DNA of 64,000 nucleotides, taken from the NCBI RefSeq assembly GCF_003319105.1, contig NZ_QOHH01000001.1:310001-374000 (forward strand), read 5' to 3'. The stretch comes from Blastococcus sp. TF02-09 (GTDB lineage Bacteria > Actinomycetota > Actinomycetes > Mycobacteriales > Geodermatophilaceae). Numbering within the stretch: the stretch's first letter is position 1; each line of letters begins with the position of its first letter. Of this stretch, positions 15,032-23,799 are shown piece after piece. Position numbers and translations under genes: made by a program. Below the pieces are notes generated by a model. That model was not told the DNA's origin and searched no databases. It was given only the letters and a program-made list of their open reading frames with translations.

Positions 15032-16203
15032 AGGCGGTGACCTGGCGGGGCGTGAACGAGGTCGGGGTCGAGGACGTCCCGGAACCGAAGATCCTCAACG
15101 ACCACGACATCATCCTCGAGGTCGGCCTGTCCGTGACCTGCGGCTCGGACCTGCACCTGCTGGGCGGCTACATCCCCGCGATGCGCGCCGGTGACGTGCT
15201 CGGTCACGAGTTCATGGGCACCGTCGCCGAGGTCGGCAAGAACGTCACCAAGCACAAGGTCGGCGACCGCGTGGTGGTCGTCTCGTTCACCAGCTGCGGG
15301 CAGTGCTGGTACTGCAAGAACGAGCTGTGGTCCCTGTGCGACAACGGCAACCCCAACCCGGGGATCACCGAGACGCTGTGGGGCCAGGGGATCGGGGGCT
15401 GCTTCGGGTACTCCCACGCGCTGGGCGGCTACGCGGGCAGCCACGCCCCCTACATGCGGGTGCCCTATGCCGACCAGGGGGCCTTCGCCATCCCCGACGG
15501 GGTCTCCGACGAGCGGGCGCTGTTCGCCTCCGACGCGGCTCCGACCGGCTGGACCGGTGCGCACCAGGCGGAGGTGAAGCCCGGGGACGTCGTCGCGGTC
15601 TGGGGCGCAGGCGGTGTCGGGCAGATGGCGGCACGCAAGGCGATGCTCATGGGCGCCGAGCAGGTCGTCGTCATCGACCGGTTCGACAACCGGCTGCAGC
15701 AGGTGCGGCAGCACATCGGGGCGGAGACGCTGGACTACGAGCAGGTCGACGTCCCCGCCGAGCTCCGGGAGATGTCCGGCGGGCGCGGGCCGGACGTGTG
15801 CATCGAGGCCGTCGGCATGGAGGCGCACGGCACCGGTCCGCAGTACCTCTACGACCAGGTCAAGCAGCAGCTGCGGCTGCAGTCGGACCGGCCGACCGCC
15901 CTCCGGGAGGCCATCTACGCCTGCCGCAAGGGCGGCACGGTGTTCGCCCTGGGGGTGTTCGCGGGGCTCGTGGACAAGTTCCCGATGGGGGCGGTGATGA
16001 ACAAGGCGCTGACCCTGCGCGGCGCCCAGCAGCACGGGCACCGCTACATCCCGGAGATCCTCGACCTGATGAGCCGGGACGAGGTGAAGACCGAGCACCT
16101 CGCCACCCACGTGATGTCGCTCGACGACGGGCCGAAGGGCTACCGGATGTTCAAGGAGAAGGAGGACGGGTGCGTCCGTGCGGTGTTCCGCCCGGGCAGC
16201 TGA
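15028..16203 (+). CDS. Zn-dependent alcohol dehydrogenase
   Basis: Medium-chain dehydrogenase, 391 residues, NAD(P)-dependent. It shows the catalytic zinc residues TCGSD and GHE, the structural zinc cluster CGQCWYCKNELWSLC and the nucleotide motif GAGGVG. The segment ALGGYAGSHAPYMRVPYAD is typical of the FdhA/threonine dehydrogenase-like branch used by many actinobacteria for aldehydes or alcohols. It is last in the operon that starts at 12815 and is followed at once by two strong stem-loops. Substrate unknown. Confidence 0.86.
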   Translation: MKAVTWRGVNEVGVEDVPEPKILNDHDIILEVGLSVTCGSDLHLLGGYIPAMRAGDVLGHEFMGTVAEVGKNVTKHKVGDRVVVVSFTSCGQCWYCKNELWSLCDNGNPNPGITETLWGQGIGGCFGYSHALGGYAGSHAPYMRVPYADQGAFAIPDGVSDERALFASDAAPTGWTGAHQAEVKPGDVVAVWGAGGVGQMAARKAMLMGAEQVVVIDRFDNRLQQVRQHIGAETLDYEQVDVPAELREMSGGRGPDVCIEAVGMEAHGTGPQYLYDQVKQQLRLQSDRPTALREAIYACRKGGTVFALGVFAGLVDKFPMGAVMNKALTLRGAQQHGHRYIPEILDLMSRDEVKTEHLATHVMSLDDGPKGYRMFKEKEDGCVRAVFRPGS

Positions 16204-16220
16204 CCGACCGGCCGGCGACC

Positions 16221-16257
16221 CGCCCCCGTGCGTGTCCCGCCTGACACGACGGGGGCG
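16221..16257 (+). terminator. First of two tandem stem-loops after dehydrogenase operon
   Basis: Left arm 16221-16236 pairs with right arm 16243-16257 across the loop CCGCCT, giving a 15 bp stem with a single bulged base. It begins 18 bp after the operon stop codon. There is no U-tract. Confidence 0.65.
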
Positions 16258-16902
16258 GAGGCGGCGCCACGACCGACGATCCGGTCGTGGCGCCGCCTGC
16301 TGGTCCGCCCAGCCGGCGGACCCGTCGCAGCGACGGCGACCGCGGTCGCCGGCCTCCCGGACGTCGCGGTGCTCGTCGGCTGGGTCGTCGCCGCAGGGGC
16401 CCTGCTGGTCTGGGTGTGGCGGATCAGCTGGCCGCGCGGCCCGGACGGTACGAAGCGGCTGGCGGAGGAGGAGGGCCGGACCCGCGTCACGGACACGGCG
16501 GTGCTGGGCGCCGCGGTGGCCAGCCTTGCCGCCGTCGTGGAGGCCCTCGTCCGGTCCGGCTCCGGGGACGCCGTCGGGGTCGCCACCGTGATCCTCGGCG
16601 TCCTGGTGGTGATCCTGTCGTGGGCGCTGGTCAACACCGTCTTCGCCCTGAAGTTCGCGCGCCACTACCACGCCGGTGGCGACGGCGGCATCGACTTCGG
16701 CCAGCGGGAAGCACCGGCGCACAGCGACTTCGCCTACGTCGCGTTCACCGTCGGGATGAGCTTCGCCGTCCCGGACACCCAGATCGCGGACACGTCGATC
16801 CGCAAGGTGGCTCTCGGGCACGCGCTGCTGTCCTACCTGTTCGGCACCGTCGTGATCGCCGTGGCCGTCAACCTCGTGACGAACCTGGGCCAGCAGGGCT
16901 GA
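16228..16902 (+). CDS. DUF1345 family membrane protein
   Basis: Integral membrane protein of up to 224 residues with about five hydrophobic segments (near 28-60, 85-105, 112-135, 165-180 and 197-218 of the longest frame). The family block DFAYVAFTVGMSFAVPDTQIAD is diagnostic of DUF1345. A positive and polar stretch EEEGRTRVTD lies between the second and third helices. The given GTG falls inside the first of the two terminator hairpins, so the true start is probably downstream, possibly a non-standard codon near 16300 or the GTG at 16369, which would shorten the first helix. Function of the family is unknown. Confidence 0.75.
   Translation: MRVPPDTTGAEAAPRPTIRSWRRLLVRPAGGPVAATATAVAGLPDVAVLVGWVVAAGALLVWVWRISWPRGPDGTKRLAEEEGRTRVTDTAVLGAAVASLAAVVEALVRSGSGDAVGVATVILGVLVVILSWALVNTVFALKFARHYHAGGDGGIDFGQREAPAHSDFAYVAFTVGMSFAVPDTQIADTSIRKVALGHALLSYLFGTVVIAVAVNLVTNLGQQG
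16260..16297 (+). terminator. Second tandem stem-loop, perfect 16 bp stem
   Basis: Left arm 16260-16275 (GGCGGCGCCACGACCG) pairs perfectly with 16282-16297 across a 6-base loop. It is separated by only two bases from the first hairpin. It lies inside the longest possible reading frame of the next gene, which argues for a later start there. Confidence 0.65.
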
Positions 16903-16963
16903 CCGGCTCACCCGAATTGCGGAACCGGGTCAACCGAAACGTGGTGGGCGCCGATACGAGCGC

Positions 16964-19108
16964 ATGACCCTCGACACGGCGACGCCGACGCTGCGCAGCG
17001 GGATCTACGAGGCGCTGTTCGTCCACGCGCCCGACGGGATGCTGATCGCCTCCGTCGACGGCAGGGTCCTGGCCGCGAACGCGCGGGCCTGCGAGCTCCT
17101 CGGGCGCACGGAGCAGGAGCTGGTCGAGCTGGGTCTCCCGGGGATCGTGGGCGGGTCAGACGGCCGGTGGAGCGAGGTCCTCGGCATCCGGGACCGCACG
17201 AACGCGTTCCGCGGCGTCGTCCCGGTCGTCCACGGGGACGGCATCACCTTCTCGGCGGAGGTGACCACGGGGACCTTCCTCGACGGACGGGAGTCCCGCG
17301 CGTACGTCTGCCTGCGGGACGTGGGTGCGGCGGAGGACGCGACGGCGGAGCGGGCGGAGGCCACCGCGCGCTCGGCCGAGGACGTGGTCGACGCCCTCGA
17401 GTCCGTCAGCGACATGTACATCGGTGTCGACGCCGACTGGCGGATGACCTACATCAACGCCAAGGCCGAGGCCCGTCTGGGCGTCGCCCGCGAGGACGTC
17501 GTGGGCCGCGACATCTGGCAGGAGTTCCCCGCGCTGGTCGGCTCGGACTTCGAGCCGGTGTACCGGCAGGTCGCCCGCACCGGCCGCCCCGCCTCCCTGG
17601 AGGCGCGCTACGACGAGGCGGACCTGTGGTGCGAGGCCCGCGTGTACCCGCTGCGCCGCGGGGGGATCGCCGTCTACTTCCGGGACATCTCCGAGCGCCG
17701 GGCGCGGGAGCAGGAGCGGGAACGTCTGCTCGAGGCCGAGCGCGTGGCCCGGGAGGCCCAGCGCGACCTGGCCCGGCGCGCGACGCGCGACGAGCTCACC
17801 GGTCTGCTGAGCCGGGCCGGCCTGCGGCTGGAGGTGGAGCGCGTGCTCGCGGACCGGCCGGGCGCCCGGCTCACCGTCGTCTCCATGGACCTGGACCGGT
17901 TCAAGCTGGTCAACCACAGCCTGGGCCACGGGGCCGGCGACCGGGTGCTGGGCGAGTTCGCCCGGCGGCTGGCCGCCCTGACCGGTCCGGCCGACGCGGT
18001 GGCCCGCTACGGCGCCGACGAGTTCGTCGTGGTGCTCGTGGACCGCTCGACCGAGGAGGCCGGCCGCTTCGCCGAGCAGGTCCTCCGGGCCTGTCGCGAG
18101 GAGCTCGACGTGGGCCCCCGTCTGCTGGTCACGGTCAGCATCGGCCTGGCGGCCCGGGACGTGTGCGCTCCGGATCCGGGCATCCTGCTCCGGGAGGCCG
18201 GCGTGGCGCTGCACCGCGCCAAGGACGACGGACGGGACCGCGCCGTCTGGTTCGACGAGCAGATGCACGTGGAGTCGGTGCGCCGGGTCGAGATCGAGAA
18301 CGACCTGCGGCAGGCCGTGGACCGGGACGAGCTGTTCGTCGAGTACCAGCCCGCCTTCGACCTCCGGCAGGAGCGGATCCGCCACGTGGAGGCGCTCGTC
18401 CGCTGGCGGCACCCCCTGCGTGGCCTCGTCGCACCGCAGGACTTCATCCCGGTGGCCGAGGAGACCGGGCTCGTCGGGCGCATCGGCGAGCAGGTGCTCG
18501 ACCGGGCGCTCGCGCAGGCCCGGCGGTGGACGCACCTGCCCGACCTCCGGGTGTGGGTCAACGTGTCCCCGGCGCAGCTGGTCGACCGGGCGATCCCGGA
18601 CCGCATCGCCGCCGCGCTGCACCGGGCCGGGCTGCCCGCCGAGCGCCTGGGCATCGAGGTCACCGAGTCGGCGCTCGCGGACGGCGCCGGTGCGGGGGAG
18701 GTGCTCCGGCAGGTGCACGACCTGGGGGTGGCGATCGCCGTCGACGACTTCGGGACCGGCTACAGCTCCCTGGCCCGCCTCACCGAGTTCCCGGTCGACG
18801 TCGTCAAGATCGACAAGTCCTTCGTCGGTGATCTGGGGACCGCGCGCGGCGAGGCGTTCGTGGCCGGCATCGTGACGCTGGCGCGGGCCATCGACGCGCA
18901 CGTCGTCGCCGAGGGGGTCGAGACGCTGCCGCAGCTGACCGCGCTCAGCGCGCTGGGGGTCGACTCCGCGTGCGGGTACCTGCTCGCCCGGCCCGCGGCT
19001 CCCGAGCACCTGCCCCTGACGCTCCCCACCGAGGCGTCCTTCCGCTGGCCGGTCGGCCTGCATCCGACCGTGGCGCGGGTGCCCGGCCCGACGTCCCCGC
19101 AGCGCTGA
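16964..19108 (+). CDS. PAS-PAS-GGDEF-EAL cyclic-di-GMP signalling protein
   Basis: 714 residues, no membrane segment. Two PAS folds (about 15-115 and 150-245) are followed by a coiled-coil linker (ERRAREQERERLLEAERVAREAQ), a GGDEF domain (about 275-425) and an EAL domain (about 440-690). The GGDEF signature reads GADEF at 350-354, one substitution in the active-site loop, so cyclase activity is doubtful. The EAL motif is intact (E476-A477-L478, EALVRW), as are EVTES and DDFGTGYSSL. The best prediction is a phosphodiesterase whose GGDEF domain is regulatory. It is convergent with the DUF2254 gene. Confidence 0.9.
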   Translation: MTLDTATPTLRSGIYEALFVHAPDGMLIASVDGRVLAANARACELLGRTEQELVELGLPGIVGGSDGRWSEVLGIRDRTNAFRGVVPVVHGDGITFSAEVTTGTFLDGRESRAYVCLRDVGAAEDATAERAEATARSAEDVVDALESVSDMYIGVDADWRMTYINAKAEARLGVAREDVVGRDIWQEFPALVGSDFEPVYRQVARTGRPASLEARYDEADLWCEARVYPLRRGGIAVYFRDISERRAREQERERLLEAERVAREAQRDLARRATRDELTGLLSRAGLRLEVERVLADRPGARLTVVSMDLDRFKLVNHSLGHGAGDRVLGEFARRLAALTGPADAVARYGADEFVVVLVDRSTEEAGRFAEQVLRACREELDVGPRLLVTVSIGLAARDVCAPDPGILLREAGVALHRAKDDGRDRAVWFDEQMHVESVRRVEIENDLRQAVDRDELFVEYQPAFDLRQERIRHVEALVRWRHPLRGLVAPQDFIPVAEETGLVGRIGEQVLDRALAQARRWTHLPDLRVWVNVSPAQLVDRAIPDRIAAALHRAGLPAERLGIEVTESALADGAGAGEVLRQVHDLGVAIAVDDFGTGYSSLARLTEFPVDVVKIDKSFVGDLGTARGEAFVAGIVTLARAIDAHVVAEGVETLPQLTALSALGVDSACGYLLARPAAPEHLPLTLPTEASFRWPVGLHPTVARVPGPTSPQR

Positions 19109-19126
19109 GCACGCGGGGTGCTCAGC
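19104..19126. terminator. Bidirectional terminator between convergent genes
   Basis: GCTGAGCA, 7-base loop, TGCTCAGC. The stem arms contain the stop codons of both the GGDEF-EAL gene (plus) and the DUF2254 gene (minus), as expected for a shared terminator. Confidence 0.6.
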
Positions 19127-20482
19127 CCACGAGCCGTGCGCCCGGCCGCTCGACGGCGTCCGGCCGGTCGCTGCCCAGGGGCGCCGGCACGGTGACGTCG
19201 GCTCCCGAGCCGATGCCCTCCGAGTCGGGGGTGAGGGCGGCGGTGATGTCCTCGTCGTCGTCGTACGCGCGGTGGACGGCGGCGGTGAGCAACCGCAGCT
19301 GACGGTCGAGGGGAGCCTGCCGGTCGGGCGGGGCGACGGCCTTGAGGTCCTGCAGCGCCGCGCTCAGCCGGCGGGTCACCTGCGGCGTGCTCGCGCCGGC
19401 CAGCCGGATCTCGTCGAAGGCCAGCCGCACGTACCCGTCCCACGACAGCGTCCGCTCGACCAGTCGGACCACGCCGGCGTCGTCCCGGTGCTCGCCGTCC
19501 GGGAGCGGTCGCACGGCGAGCTGGCGCAGCAGGTCGTGCAGCCGGTGCAGCGCCTGCAGGGTCGTCGTCGGGTCGTCGAACGGCTGGGCGATCGACCGCT
19601 CCGCGATGTCCACGAGCTTGCGGACCCCGTAGGCGGCGTCCTCGGAGTGCACCCGCTCGGCACCCACGAGCACCAGTCGGGCGACGTCCTCCGCGCGCAG
19701 CCGGGCGGCCGCCGCGACGACGTCCGGCGCCGGCCCGGGCGCGGGGTGGATGCGGAACAGCGGTGCCCCACCCGGGACGAAGTCGCCCATGACGGGCACC
19801 AGCTCCAGGACGCAGCCGGCGCGACGGGCCGCGGCGACCAGGCCCGCGCGGTCGACCCGCACCACGTTGCCCGGCTCGGGGGCCGTGACGACGGCCGGGT
19901 CGGTGGACCCCGGCGTCAGACGGTCCGGTGGCGGGAAGGACGAGTCGATGAGGTCGCGGGTGCGGTCGCCGACCAGGTCGATGAGGCCGGAGGCGCGCAT
20001 GCCCTGCCCGGCGTGGTGCACGAACAGCACGAGCGCCAGGAGGCTGGCCAGCATGAGCAGGTAGCTCACCAGCACCGTCAGGCCGGGCACCGTGCCGGTG
20101 TCGGACCCCCGGACCTCGCGCAGGGCGAGCACGGCGACGACGAAGTTCGCCCCGAAGAGGCCGATCGCCAGCTGGCTGGCCCGGTCGGACAGCAGCGCGC
20201 CCACGATCCGGGGGGAGAACTGACCCATCGCGAGCTGCACCACGACCAGGGGGTCACGGTGAGCACGAGGCTGATCAGCGAGGCCGTCGCGGTGGCGAAC
20301 AGCGACAGGGTCGTCTGCACGTCGCTGGGCGTGCCGGTCAGGCTCTGGGGGACCAGGGTGAAGTCCGACCGGCGGTCCAGCCACAGGGTGACGACGGCGA
20401 GCAGCACGCCGGCCAGGACGCACAGCAGGGGAACCACCCAGAGACTGGTCCGCAGCGCGTGCAGAACCCGAGTGAGGCGCAT
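19122..20482 (-). pseudogene. DUF2254 membrane protein with a one-base frameshift
   Basis: Predicted inner-membrane protein of about 453 residues if repaired. The N-terminal part has two hydrophobic helices (WVVPLLCVLAGVLLAVVTLW and the segment ending SLISLVLTV). The frame then breaks, and the expected family sequence VVVQLAMGQFSPRIV continues in another frame through two more helices and a long soluble C-terminal domain. The break lies at or next to the five-G run 20249-20253 (plus strand). One missing base restores a single frame, consistent with total length modulo three. Either a true frameshift mutation or a homopolymer error. Confidence 0.85.
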
Positions 20483-20516
20483 GAGCCCAGCACACCGAGC
20501 CGAGGACGGCTCGGAT

Positions 20517-20534
20517 ATCGGCAGACCTGCCGAT
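20517..20534. promoter_or_regulatory. Perfect palindrome between divergent DUF2254 and dehydrogenase genes
   Basis: ATCGGCAG-AC-CTGCCGAT, 8 bp arms with a 2 bp spacer, 35 bp upstream of the DUF2254 start and 112 bp upstream of the dehydrogenase start. Its right part also matches the GGCAG-N5-CCGAT pattern seen at 7604 and 12715. It looks like a dimeric regulator site; the regulator is unknown. Confidence 0.45.
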
Positions 20535-20645
20535 TCCGTGCGGAGGATGCCCGGAGCAGGGTCGACGCACCGGTGCGCGGTGCGGGCCGGTGGTTGCCCT
20601 GTGCTGCTCGCGAGCCCGGGGCCGGCGATCCAGGAGGCAGTGTCG

Positions 20646-21794
20646 ATGCGGGCGATGGTCTACCGAGGTCCCTACAAGGTCCGGGTGGAGGAGAAGGACC
20701 GGCCGACGATCGAGCATCCCAACGACGCGATCATCCGGGTGCAGCTGGCCGCGATCTGCGGCTCCGACCTGCACCTCTACCACGGGATGATGCCGGACAC
20801 CCGGATCGGCCACACCTTCGGCCACGAGTTCATCGGCGTGGTCGACGAGGTCGGCTCGTCGGTGCAGAACCTCGCCGTCGGCGACCGGGTGATGGTGCCG
20901 TTCAACATCTTCTGCGGCACCTGCTGGTACTGCGCGCGGGGGCTGTACTCCAACTGCCACAACGTCAACCCGAACGCCACGGCCGTCGGCGGCATCTACG
21001 GCTACTCGCACACCACCGGCGGGTACGACGGCGGCCAGGCCGAGTTCGTCCGGGTGCCGTTCGCCGACGTCGGCCCGTCGAAGATCCCGGACTGGATGGA
21101 CGACGAGGACGCGGTCCTGCTCACCGACGCCACGGCGACCGGCTACTTCGGCGCGCAGCTCGGCGACATCGTCGAGGGCGACGTCGTCATCGTGTTCGGG
21201 GCCGGACCGGTCGGCCTGGTGGCGGCCAAGTCGGCCTGGCTGATGGGCGCCGGCCGGGTCATCGTCATCGACCACCTGGACCACCGGCTCGAGAAGGCAC
21301 GCACCTTCGCCCACGCCGAGACCTACAACTTCACCCAGTACGGCGACATCGTCCTCGAGATGAAGAAGACGACCGACTGGCTCGGGGCCGACGTCGCCAT
21401 CGACGCCGTCGGTGCGGAGGCGGACGGCAACTTCCTGCAGCACGTCACCTCGTCCAAGCTCAAGCTGCAGGGCGGCTCCCCGGTGGCGCTCAACTGGGCG
21501 ATCGACTCCGTGCGCAAGGGCGCGACGATCTCGGTGATGGGCGCCTACGGCCCGCTGTTCAGCGCCGTGAAGTTCGGCGACGCGATGAACAAGGGGCTGA
21601 CGATCCACACCAACCAGGCCCCGGTGAAGCGGCAGTGGCCGCGGCTGTTCGAGCACGTGCGCAACGGCTACCTCAAGCCCAGTGAGCTGGTCACCCACCG
21701 GGTGCCCCTCGAGCACATCGCCGAGGGCTACCACATGTTCTCGGCCAAGCTCGACGGGATCATCAAGCCCCTCGTCGTCCCGACCGCGGCGTGA
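20646..21794 (+). CDS. Zn-dependent alcohol dehydrogenase
   Basis: Medium-chain dehydrogenase, 382 residues. ATG preceded by AGGAGG with an 8 bp spacer. Catalytic zinc site ICGSD and FGHE, structural zinc motif CGTCWYCARGLYSNC, dinucleotide motif GAGPVG. It is close in architecture to the enzyme at 15028-16203 (both have the YGYSH-type GGYxGxxAxxxRVP segment and a C-terminal MNKGLT block), so the two operons probably arose by duplication. Followed 16 bp later by an unknown protein and then a short protein in the same direction. NAD(P)-linked oxidation of an alcohol or aldehyde is predicted; substrate not known. Confidence 0.86.
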   Translation: MRAMVYRGPYKVRVEEKDRPTIEHPNDAIIRVQLAAICGSDLHLYHGMMPDTRIGHTFGHEFIGVVDEVGSSVQNLAVGDRVMVPFNIFCGTCWYCARGLYSNCHNVNPNATAVGGIYGYSHTTGGYDGGQAEFVRVPFADVGPSKIPDWMDDEDAVLLTDATATGYFGAQLGDIVEGDVVIVFGAGPVGLVAAKSAWLMGAGRVIVIDHLDHRLEKARTFAHAETYNFTQYGDIVLEMKKTTDWLGADVAIDAVGAEADGNFLQHVTSSKLKLQGGSPVALNWAIDSVRKGATISVMGAYGPLFSAVKFGDAMNKGLTIHTNQAPVKRQWPRLFEHVRNGYLKPSELVTHRVPLEHIAEGYHMFSAKLDGIIKPLVVPTAA

Positions 21795-21810
21795 GCGACA
21801 GGAGAACTCG

Positions 21811-22413
21811 ATGACGTACACACCGCACAAGCCCCCGATCGCCGAGTCGCCCGACGAGCTCCGGACGCGCATCCCCGGCTGGGGGGTCGACCTCGACCCG
21901 AAGGACCGGCCGTCGGTGCCGAAGCTGCAGTGGCAGGAGGACTTCACCGGCGCGCACTGGGAGTCCCCGGAGCGGCAGCCGGAGAAGTACCCGCGGGAGC
22001 GGTCGGTCGAGCACGGGATGCTCACCCCGGTCTTCGGGACCGCCCAGCCGCCGTCCGGGCTCTCGGGGGCGATCCGCCGCTACGCCTACCACTACAGCGA
22101 AGGGCGCCTGGCGCACTGGCTGCTGCTCGTCCTCGGCGACCGGGTGGACGCCTGGGAGCACCACCTGAAGTCCTTGCTCACGCTGCGCCCGGACAACCCC
22201 GTCACGCAGACCGGGGTGAAGGCCGAGTTCACCCACCACGGCCTCAAGTCCCGGCTCGGGCAGCACCGGACCGACCTCAAGCACCAGGTGCTCGACCCGG
22301 TGATCGTCGGTGGCCCGTGGGTCGCCGCGGCGGGGGCGGTCTACGTCGGCGCCCGGGGCGTGGCGAGGTCGCTGTCGCGCGCGGGGTCCGACGGCGCGCG
22401 TTCGGTGCACTGA
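21811..22413 (+). CDS. Dehydrogenase-linked protein of unknown function
   Basis: 200 residues, ATG with GGAG upstream, 16 bp after the dehydrogenase. The N-terminal half is Pro/Trp/acidic-rich (IPGWGVDLDPKDRPSVPKLQWQEDF, here quoted in part) and ends near PVFGTAQPPSGLSG. The middle carries AYHYSEGRLAHWLLLVLGDRVDAWE, which may be amphipathic or membrane-associated. The C-terminus has a short hydrophobic stretch VGGPWVAAAGAVYVGARGVA. I do not recognise a domain. Its steady pairing with the dehydrogenase suggests a partner or membrane-tethering role, but this is only context. Confidence 0.7.
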   Translation: MTYTPHKPPIAESPDELRTRIPGWGVDLDPKDRPSVPKLQWQEDFTGAHWESPERQPEKYPRERSVEHGMLTPVFGTAQPPSGLSGAIRRYAYHYSEGRLAHWLLLVLGDRVDAWEHHLKSLLTLRPDNPVTQTGVKAEFTHHGLKSRLGQHRTDLKHQVLDPVIVGGPWVAAAGAVYVGARGVARSLSRAGSDGARSVH

Positions 22414-22414
22414 C

Positions 22415-22654
22415 GTGCGAGCGGAGGAGCTCGACGGGGACGACGCCGCGGTGTACCGGGCCGTGGCCGAGCTGGAGGACCTCACCGGTGCGCCGCACCT
22501 GCAGGACCTCGCGCGCCGCACCGGTCTGGAGCTGGAACGCACCCGCGCCGCCGTCCACCGGCTGCTGCACACCGAGCCGAAGATCCTGCACGAGGTGCCC
22601 GACACCAGCCCCACCGACCTCGGGCCGGTCTACGAGCTGGCCCCGCGCGCCTGA
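22415..22654 (+). CDS. Small helical protein, possible winged-helix
   Basis: 79 residues from a GTG directly after the previous stop codon. Two or three helices (VYRAVAELEDLTG, LQDLARRTGLELERTRAAVHRLL) resemble a MarR or ArsR-like helix-turn-helix core without a wing of usual length. It has no signal peptide. Being third in the dehydrogenase operon, it might be a small regulator; that is a guess from shape. Confidence 0.6.
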   Translation: MRAEELDGDDAAVYRAVAELEDLTGAPHLQDLARRTGLELERTRAAVHRLLHTEPKILHEVPDTSPTDLGPVYELAPRA

Positions 22655-22691
22655 CCGGGCGACGTCCGGCATTGGCCTGCCTTCCGGCGGG

Positions 22692-23666
22692 TCAGGTCAT
22701 GTCGACGGCGATCTTCAGCTGTCCGGGGCGCGGGGCGACCGCGGCGCCGAAGGCGGTCTGGACGTCGGCGACCGGGTGGACGTGGGTCACGTAGGACTCC
22801 CGCAGCTCCGGGTGCGCCGCGAGGTAGCTGCCGGCGTCGGCGAGCACGCGGCGCCGCTCGAGGGCGACGCCGGAGCGCAGGGTCAGGTTCTTGCGCAGGA
22901 AGGTCATCATGTCGAAGGGGTAGATCGGGTCGTCCGGCACGCCGAAGTAGAGGACCTGGCCGCCGAACGCGACGGCGTCCAGGGCCGGCGCCAGCGTGGA
23001 GATCTGGTGGCCCACCGCCTCCACGACCACCGACGGCCGGTCGGCGTCGGAGAGGCGCCCCGCCCACCGCTCGGCCCGGGCGGTCACCGTCTCGTCCACG
23101 CCGAAGACCTGGGCGACGTCGCTGCGGTCCACCGGGTCGACGCCGGTCACCCGCGCGGCGCCGCGGTCCTTGAGCACGGAGCTGAAGAGCAGGCCGATGG
23201 GGCCCTGACCGATCACGGCCACCGACCGCCCCGAGACGTCGCCGAGCTGCTCGACGGCGTAGAGCACGCACGCCAGCGGCTGCAGCAGCACGGCGGTGGT
23301 GGGCGGCAGCCCGGCGTCGTAACCGGCCAGGCCGTCGCCGTCGGTGACCACCAGCTCGGCGATGCCGTCGAACATCGACGCCCAGCCGACGACGAGGTCG
23401 CCGGGGGAGTGGTCGGGATGCCGGCTGGCGACGACCTCCCCGACGATCTCGTGCATCGGGAAGCCCGGCGCCCGCGTGGCGCCCCAGCCGTCCTCGGCGG
23501 CCGGATGGGGCCAGAGGCCGCCGCGGAAGTTGGGCAGGTCGCTGCCGCAGATGGCCCCGGCGCGGGTGGCCAGCAGCACGTGCCGGGGCGGCAACCTGTC
23601 GGGATCCGGGGCCGCGATCTCGACCTGCTCGAACCGATAGGGACCGCTCAGGGTCTGTGCCCACAT
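22692..23666 (-). CDS. Zn-binding medium-chain dehydrogenase
   Basis: 324 residues from the ATG MWAQTLSGPY, with GGAG upstream. It has the catalytic zinc segment AICGSD and an alcohol-dehydrogenase C-terminal domain with the nucleotide motif GQGPIG. The usual structural-zinc four-cysteine loop is absent; the stretch after MHEIVGEVVASRHPDHSPGD runs directly to VGWASMFDGIAELVV. The GHE motif is replaced by MHE. It is a divergent branch of the threonine/sorbitol dehydrogenase group. Convergent with the preceding operon. Confidence 0.75.
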   Translation of the reverse strand: MWAQTLSGPYRFEQVEIAAPDPDRLPPRHVLLATRAGAICGSDLPNFRGGLWPHPAAEDGWGATRAPGFPMHEIVGEVVASRHPDHSPGDLVVGWASMFDGIAELVVTDGDGLAGYDAGLPPTTAVLLQPLACVLYAVEQLGDVSGRSVAVIGQGPIGLLFSSVLKDRGAARVTGVDPVDRSDVAQVFGVDETVTARAERWAGRLSDADRPSVVVEAVGHQISTLAPALDAVAFGGQVLYFGVPDDPIYPFDMMTFLRKNLTLRSGVALERRRVLADAGSYLAAHPELRESYVTHVHPVADVQTAFGAAVAPRPGQLKIAVDMT

Positions 23667-23799
23667 GGGAGATCTCCGTCTGCTGTGCCGGCGCCGGGCC
23701 GCCCGCCCGGCTCGGCGCCCGTGGGCGCGACCGGTCGGCGGTCCCGACAGCCTGCCGCACCGGCCGGTCGCGCACGACACGGTGACCTGGCCACGGGGC

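Noticed and set aside
19122-22025. A continuous minus frame spanning the DUF2254 gene and the dehydrogenase beyond it.
   Set aside because: Only the part up to about 20250 matches DUF2254; the rest is the antisense of a zinc dehydrogenase. It does not represent a fusion.
12815-22654. A bacterial microcompartment around the dehydrogenases.
   Set aside because: No shell-protein (BMC-domain) gene or encapsulation peptide is visible.
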